Shown here: piece after piece, positions 5,183 to 7,189 of the stretch
Numbering within the stretch: the stretch's first letter is position 1
Layout of the letters: every line of letters begins with the position of its first letter
Source of the DNA: Youxingia wuxianensis
GTDB taxonomy: Bacteria > Bacillota > Clostridia > Oscillospirales > Ruminococcaceae
NCBI RefSeq assembly: GCF_014385085.1
Contig: NZ_JACRTD010000016.1
Span: forward strand, 1-7,189
DNA length: 7,189 bases
Direction: 5' to 3'
Position numbers and translations under genes: made by a program
Notes under the pieces: model-generated
Seen by the model: only the letters and a program-made list of their open reading frames with translations
Told to the model about the DNA's origin: nothing
The model's database searches: none

Positions 5183-6167
5183 CAATGTTAGATTTCAGTT
5201 CTTCTATATTTTTATGGGTATAAACTCGTTCCCCTGTTTCCTTAGATTTATGGCCCATAATTCTATCAATACACACCTTATTGGCGCCCGCTGAGTCGAG
5301 GCGGCTTCTTAGCGTATGGCGGCACTCATGTGGTGTGTGGTTCATTTTCAATGTCCCCATTATTTCATCCCATATTACCCGATATTGGGTTTTACTCAAC
5401 TTATGTCCGTTGTACTCGAACAAATACCCGGTTTTGGATTGTTTAACCCTTTTTTGAACTATGTGTTGAATTTTTGAATGTATGGGAACGTTTCTGTTTT
5501 TTCCTGCTGCCGTTTTTGTCCCACCGGTCATAACTTGAGCTTCAAGGTCAACGGCTTCTGTTTTCAGATCAATCATTTCTGAAATTCGGAAACCAGTATA
5601 AAGAAAGAATAGGATTGAATCCACCCACGGGAAATTTTGATTTTCCCACAGCCGGGAAACTTCTTCGTCCGTGAAAATTTCTTTACTTGTTTCTGGTATT
5701 GGTTCAGAGGTAAGCAGATCAGAGCAGCATTTGGAAACTACATCAAGTTCCATTGCGAAACGGTCAAGATGGCCTAAAAGGTTTTTTATTGCCCCTTGCG
5801 TGGAGTAACCACGACCGCAATTATCAATGCAATCTTGCATTTGGTATGATTTGATCTGCCGATACTTTAATTTGTTTAAACTGGTGCAATGCCTGTAAGC
5901 TGCTTTCAAAGAATTTTGATTAGATTTACCCAATTTACCGATCCGCTTTTCAACCCAAAGTTCATATAATTCTTGGAAAGTGATTTTATCCGCTTCAATA
6001 TCCCACGGGTCATTGTTGTAGCTGGCAAGCATAATCAAACCTTCTTCTCTTGTTGCAGCGTACCCAATTGGCTTTTGTCTCCCAGATATACCTTCTTTCA
6101 CAATATATGGTCTACGTCTGTTTCCTGAAAGCTTTGTTATAGTTCCGAAATGATTTGGATTTTTCAT
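5166..6167 (-). CDS. int: Phage tyrosine recombinase (integrase) with AP2-like arm-binding domain
   Basis: This 333-residue integrase catalyses insertion and excision between attP and attB. Residues about 6-58 (GTITKLSGNRRRPY through SYNNDPWDI) resemble the AP2-like arm-binding domain of Firmicute phage and ICE integrases. Residues about 62-150 are the SAM-like core-binding domain (TFQELYELWVEKR). The catalytic domain from about 163 holds R194 (TGFRISE), K218 (GGTKT), H280 and R283 (HECRH), H306 (MGHK) and the nucleophile Y316 (RVYTHK), so the active site is complete. The ATG start follows AGGTGAT with a 7-base spacer. It lies on minus, downstream of the repressor on the same strand. I see no good promoter of its own in the 126-base gap, so it may originally have been read from the repressor promoter, which is now lost. 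Confidence 0.96.
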   Translation of the reverse strand: MKNPNHFGTITKLSGNRRRPYIVKEGISGRQKPIGYAATREEGLIMLASYNNDPWDIEADKITFQELYELWVEKRIGKLGKSNQNSLKAAYRHCTSLNKLKYRQIKSYQMQDCIDNCGRGYSTQGAIKNLLGHLDRFAMELDVVSKCCSDLLTSEPIPETSKEIFTDEEVSRLWENQNFPWVDSILFFLYTGFRISEMIDLKTEAVDLEAQVMTGGTKTAAGKNRNVPIHSKIQHIVQKRVKQSKTGYLFEYNGHKLSKTQYRVIWDEIMGTLKMNHTPHECRHTLRSRLDSAGANKVCIDRIMGHKSKETGERVYTHKNIEELKSNIELVTN

Positions 6168-6183
6168 AACTTTATCACCTATC

Positions 6184-6212
6184 TTGAAACATCAGGTGTA
6201 AAGTGATATAAT
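6184..6212 (+). promoter_or_regulatory. Near-consensus + strand promoter between integrase and repressor
   Basis: TTGAAA (6184-6189, 5 of 6) and TATAAT (6207-6212, 6 of 6) are exactly 17 bases apart, and TGA immediately before the -10 adds an extended -10 element. This is the best sigma-A promoter in the window. It faces away from the integrase and towards the antisense side of the repressor gene. Confidence 0.75.
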
Positions 6213-6245
6213 GCAATTGACCGACAAGAATCACTTCATCCTGAT
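6191..6245. repeat. Inverted repeat flanking the -10 of the + strand promoter
   Basis: The left arm (6191-6207) contains ATCAGG and AAGTGAT. The right arm (6230-6245) contains ATCACTT and CCTGAT, so both hexamer/heptamer pairs are inverted copies with 4 versus 3 bases between them. The arms are separated by 22 bases that hold most of the -10 and the predicted start site. A further TCACTT lies at 6252-6257. It may be a pair of operator half-sites for a phage regulator. Confidence 0.45.
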
Positions 6246-6300
6246 TTTTGGTCACTTCCCCCTCGTTAGTGTGCCAGCACCAACGAGGGGATTTTATTTT
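6219..6300 (+). ncRNA. Predicted approximately 80-nt antisense small RNA of the prophage
   Basis: A strong promoter (6184-6212) predicts initiation near 6219, and a hairpin followed by a U-rich stretch ends at about 6300. No ATG or ribosome site occurs between, so the product should be non-coding. UGACC near the 5' end (6218-6222) can pair with GGUCA (6250-6254), and the 3' part is the terminator hairpin. The RNA would be complementary to any minus-strand transcript running from the repressor into the integrase, including the last bases of the repressor gene. Antisense control of integrase or repressor is known in other phages; here it is inferred only. Confidence 0.5.
6259..6300 (+). terminator. 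Hairpin with U-tract on the + strand, between repressor and integrase
   Basis: CCCCTCGTT (6259-6267) pairs with AACGAGGGG (6282-6290), with an inner GTG/CAC (6271-6273 with 6278-6280). On + it is followed by ATTTTATTTT, a good U-tract; on minus no T-run follows. It therefore fits termination of the + strand RNA better than of the repressor, whose stop codon is at 6294-6296. Confidence 0.7.
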
Positions 6301-6827
6301 ATATTACTTTGAAAAGCTACAGCTCTACCAAGGACTCTAATTTGATTTAATTCTTCTCCTGTATACCGCATAGTCTTATATAAAGGGTTTTCAGCAACCA
6401 GTTGAAGTATGTTATCTTCCCGATCATAATAAACACGTTTAAGAGTTGCGTCATCTTTTATTAAAACGGCTGCAACTTCTCCATTGTTTACCATGTCTTG
6501 TTTTTGGATAAAAACAATATCTCCATCAAAAATTCTAATGCCTGTCATGCTATCGCCTTTAGCACGCAAACAAAAATCCGCTTTGATGTCGCTGCTGGCT
6601 TCAATAAATGTTTCAAACTGTTCATCCGCAAATATAGGTTCTCCACAAGCCACATTTCCCAGCAATGGGAATTTTTTTGTTGTTATGGGGAAGATGTTGT
6701 CTATTTTAGGGTTTTCGTCCGTCTCCCAGCCCATGAGAAAAGCAGGTGTAGTTTGAAGAACTTTAGCTAGCGCTTCGATTTTATCAGATGGTATGTTAGA
6801 GATAATACCAGTTTTGTGAGGGCGATA
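6294..6827 (-). pseudogene. 5'-truncated CI/LexA-like phage repressor (S24 peptidase domain kept, HTH lost)
   Basis: The recognisable protein runs from TGIISNIPSDKIEALAKVL and TTPAFLMGWE, the last helices of a Cro/CI helix-turn-helix, into a complete S24 domain. That domain has the VACGEP cleavage-site region, the catalytic Ser in AKGDSM (S62 counting from the ATG at 6734) and the Lys in TLKRVYY (K99). Upstream, the frame carries a few foreign residues (YRPHK) and hits a TAA at 6828-6830. About 40-45 residues of a normal repressor, including the recognition helix and the start, are missing. The ATG at 6734 has no ribosome site and would give only the 146-residue dimerisation/peptidase part. 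Function as a repressor is very unlikely. The break coincides with the portal fragment on the other strand. Confidence 0.88.
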
Positions 6828-7079
6828 TTAAAATATCTAGGCAGGCCGCAAGATGTTAACTTGGAGCAAATATGGACACGCAATAAACCTAAAAATGATC
6901 TTGAGATTGTACAGATGATAGCTCAAACCAGCAACACAGTCTTGTCTGACGAGACAAAAACGAAGGTACACCCATTATCAGACGATTGGTCAACCGAGCG
7001 GGAGCGCATAGCAAAAGAACAGGAGATAGCCTCGCAAAATATGTTTGATGACTTTAGTAATCCTGGTGGCACAGAATGA
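6813..7079 (+). pseudogene. C-terminal fragment of a phage portal protein (SPP1 gp6-like)
   Basis: About 88 residues remain (LKYLGRPQDVNLEQIWTRNKP, then NDLEIVQMIAQ, VLSDETKTKVHPLSDDW and ERERIAKEQE). The pattern of a W-T-R-N-x-P-x-N-DLE strand/helix, then SDET and a charged tail, is typical of the end of SPP1 gp6-type portals, the dodecameric ring through which DNA is packaged. Full-length members have roughly 450-500 residues, so over 80% is missing. The frame is open on the 5' side into repressor sequence as far as 6771, with no ribosome site. The GTG at 6816 is therefore not a credible start. Its stop overlaps the next ATG (ATGA), as in an intact head operon. Confidence 0.85.
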
Positions 7080-7189
7080 CCTATTGGGAAAAACGCGCCG
7101 AAATGGCGGTAGGCAGAATGGAGTCAAGTGTAAATGGCGCGGTGCCAGAGCTTATTCAATCGTTCGAAAAGGCCAAAAAAGAACTCATA
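7076..7189 (+). CDS. N-terminal part of a phage head morphogenesis/minor capsid protein (SPP1 gp7-like), cut by the window edge
   Basis: ATG at 7076 overlaps the portal stop by four bases, and GGTGG a few bases upstream serves as a weak ribosome site. The 38 visible residues begin MTYWEKRAEMAVGRMESSV. A tyrosine-tryptophan-glutamate-lysine-arginine start directly after a portal gene is characteristic of SPP1 gp7/Mu F-type minor head proteins, which are carried into the procapsid and bind the portal. The call rests on position and the first residues only. The gene may itself be intact but has no promoter visible in this window. Confidence 0.7.
   Translation, partial: MTYWEKRAEMAVGRMESSVNGAVPELIQSFEKAKKELI

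Larger units (their letters stand above)
5125..7189. mobile_element. Prophage remnant: lysogeny module fused to head-assembly genes, continuing beyond the window
   Basis: The element starts just after the host operon terminator and contains a tyrosine integrase, a CI-like repressor fragment, the C-terminal end of an SPP1 gp6-type portal and the start of a gp7-type head protein. Replication, terminase and most of the portal gene are absent between repressor and portal. The right end lies outside the window. The left boundary at 5125 is inferred from the candidate recombination core. Confidence 0.85.

Noticed and set aside
6249..6350. TTG-initiated short ORF in the predicted antisense RNA
   Set aside because: It has no ribosome site, runs through the terminator hairpin and has no recognisable features.
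6484..6770. Two + strand open frames opposite the repressor
   Set aside because: They are shadows of the S24 domain coding sequence.
6824..6837. Palindrome GATATTAAAATATC at the junction
   Set aside because: It falls within portal codons for ILKYL, is AT-rich, and its arms are only 6 bp, so chance is sufficient.
6816..7079. GTG-initiated 87-residue protein
   Set aside because: No ribosome site precedes the GTG and the frame is open further upstream into antisense repressor sequence. The homology is to the interior and end of a portal protein, so it is a fragment.
1..7189. CRISPR array, rRNA or complete tRNA genes
   Set aside because: No regularly spaced repeats and no cloverleaf or rRNA-like sequence were seen on either strand.

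Overview
The window looks like a chromosomal segment of a low-to-mid GC Bacillota, most likely a gut-type Clostridia. It has AGGAGG-like ribosome sites, frequent GTG and TTG starts, sigma-A-like promoters, GC-rich hairpin terminators, a clostridial-type Rex operator sequence and an SPP1-type prophage. Genus cannot be settled from the sequence alone.

Positions 1-5101 are host chromosome. A C-terminal scrap of a membrane transporter (possibly NhaC-like) on + ends at 112. It converges on a minus-strand GntR/HutC regulator (379-1137), with two perfect 15-bp hairpins between them. Upstream of the regulator, also on minus, is a stand-alone pduL (phosphate acyltransferase, 1264-1833) with its own promoter and terminator. 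A close match to the clostridial Rex (NADH/NAD+ sensor) operator covers the pduL -35 element. Divergent from pduL, an extended -10 promoter reads through about 240 nt of structured, apparently non-coding sequence into a family 4 Fe-S uracil-DNA glycosylase (2210-2767). Next is a response regulator/histidine kinase pair (2873-5066). A tandem 11-bp direct repeat in its promoter suggests autoregulation. A terminator closes the operon at 5101.

Positions about 5125-7189 are a prophage inserted just behind that terminator. A tyrosine integrase with an AP2-like arm-binding domain lies on minus. A core-type inverted repeat (candidate attL) and a perfect 11-bp tandem repeat sit at its 3' end. Between integrase and repressor is a near-consensus + strand promoter followed about 50 bp later by a U-tailed hairpin. 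This predicts an 80-nt RNA antisense to any repressor-integrase transcript.

The CI-like repressor has lost its helix-turn-helix. Near 6813-6818 its reading frame runs directly into the C-terminal end of an SPP1 gp6-type portal protein on the opposite strand, followed by the start of an SPP1 gp7-type head protein. A single deletion, or an assembly chimera, has joined the lysogeny module to the head module. It removed the repressor promoter and HTH, the early and packaging genes, and most of the portal gene.

The items most worth following up are the prophage junction, the predicted small antisense RNA, the unassigned structured RNA upstream of the glycosylase, and the predicted Rex control of pduL.
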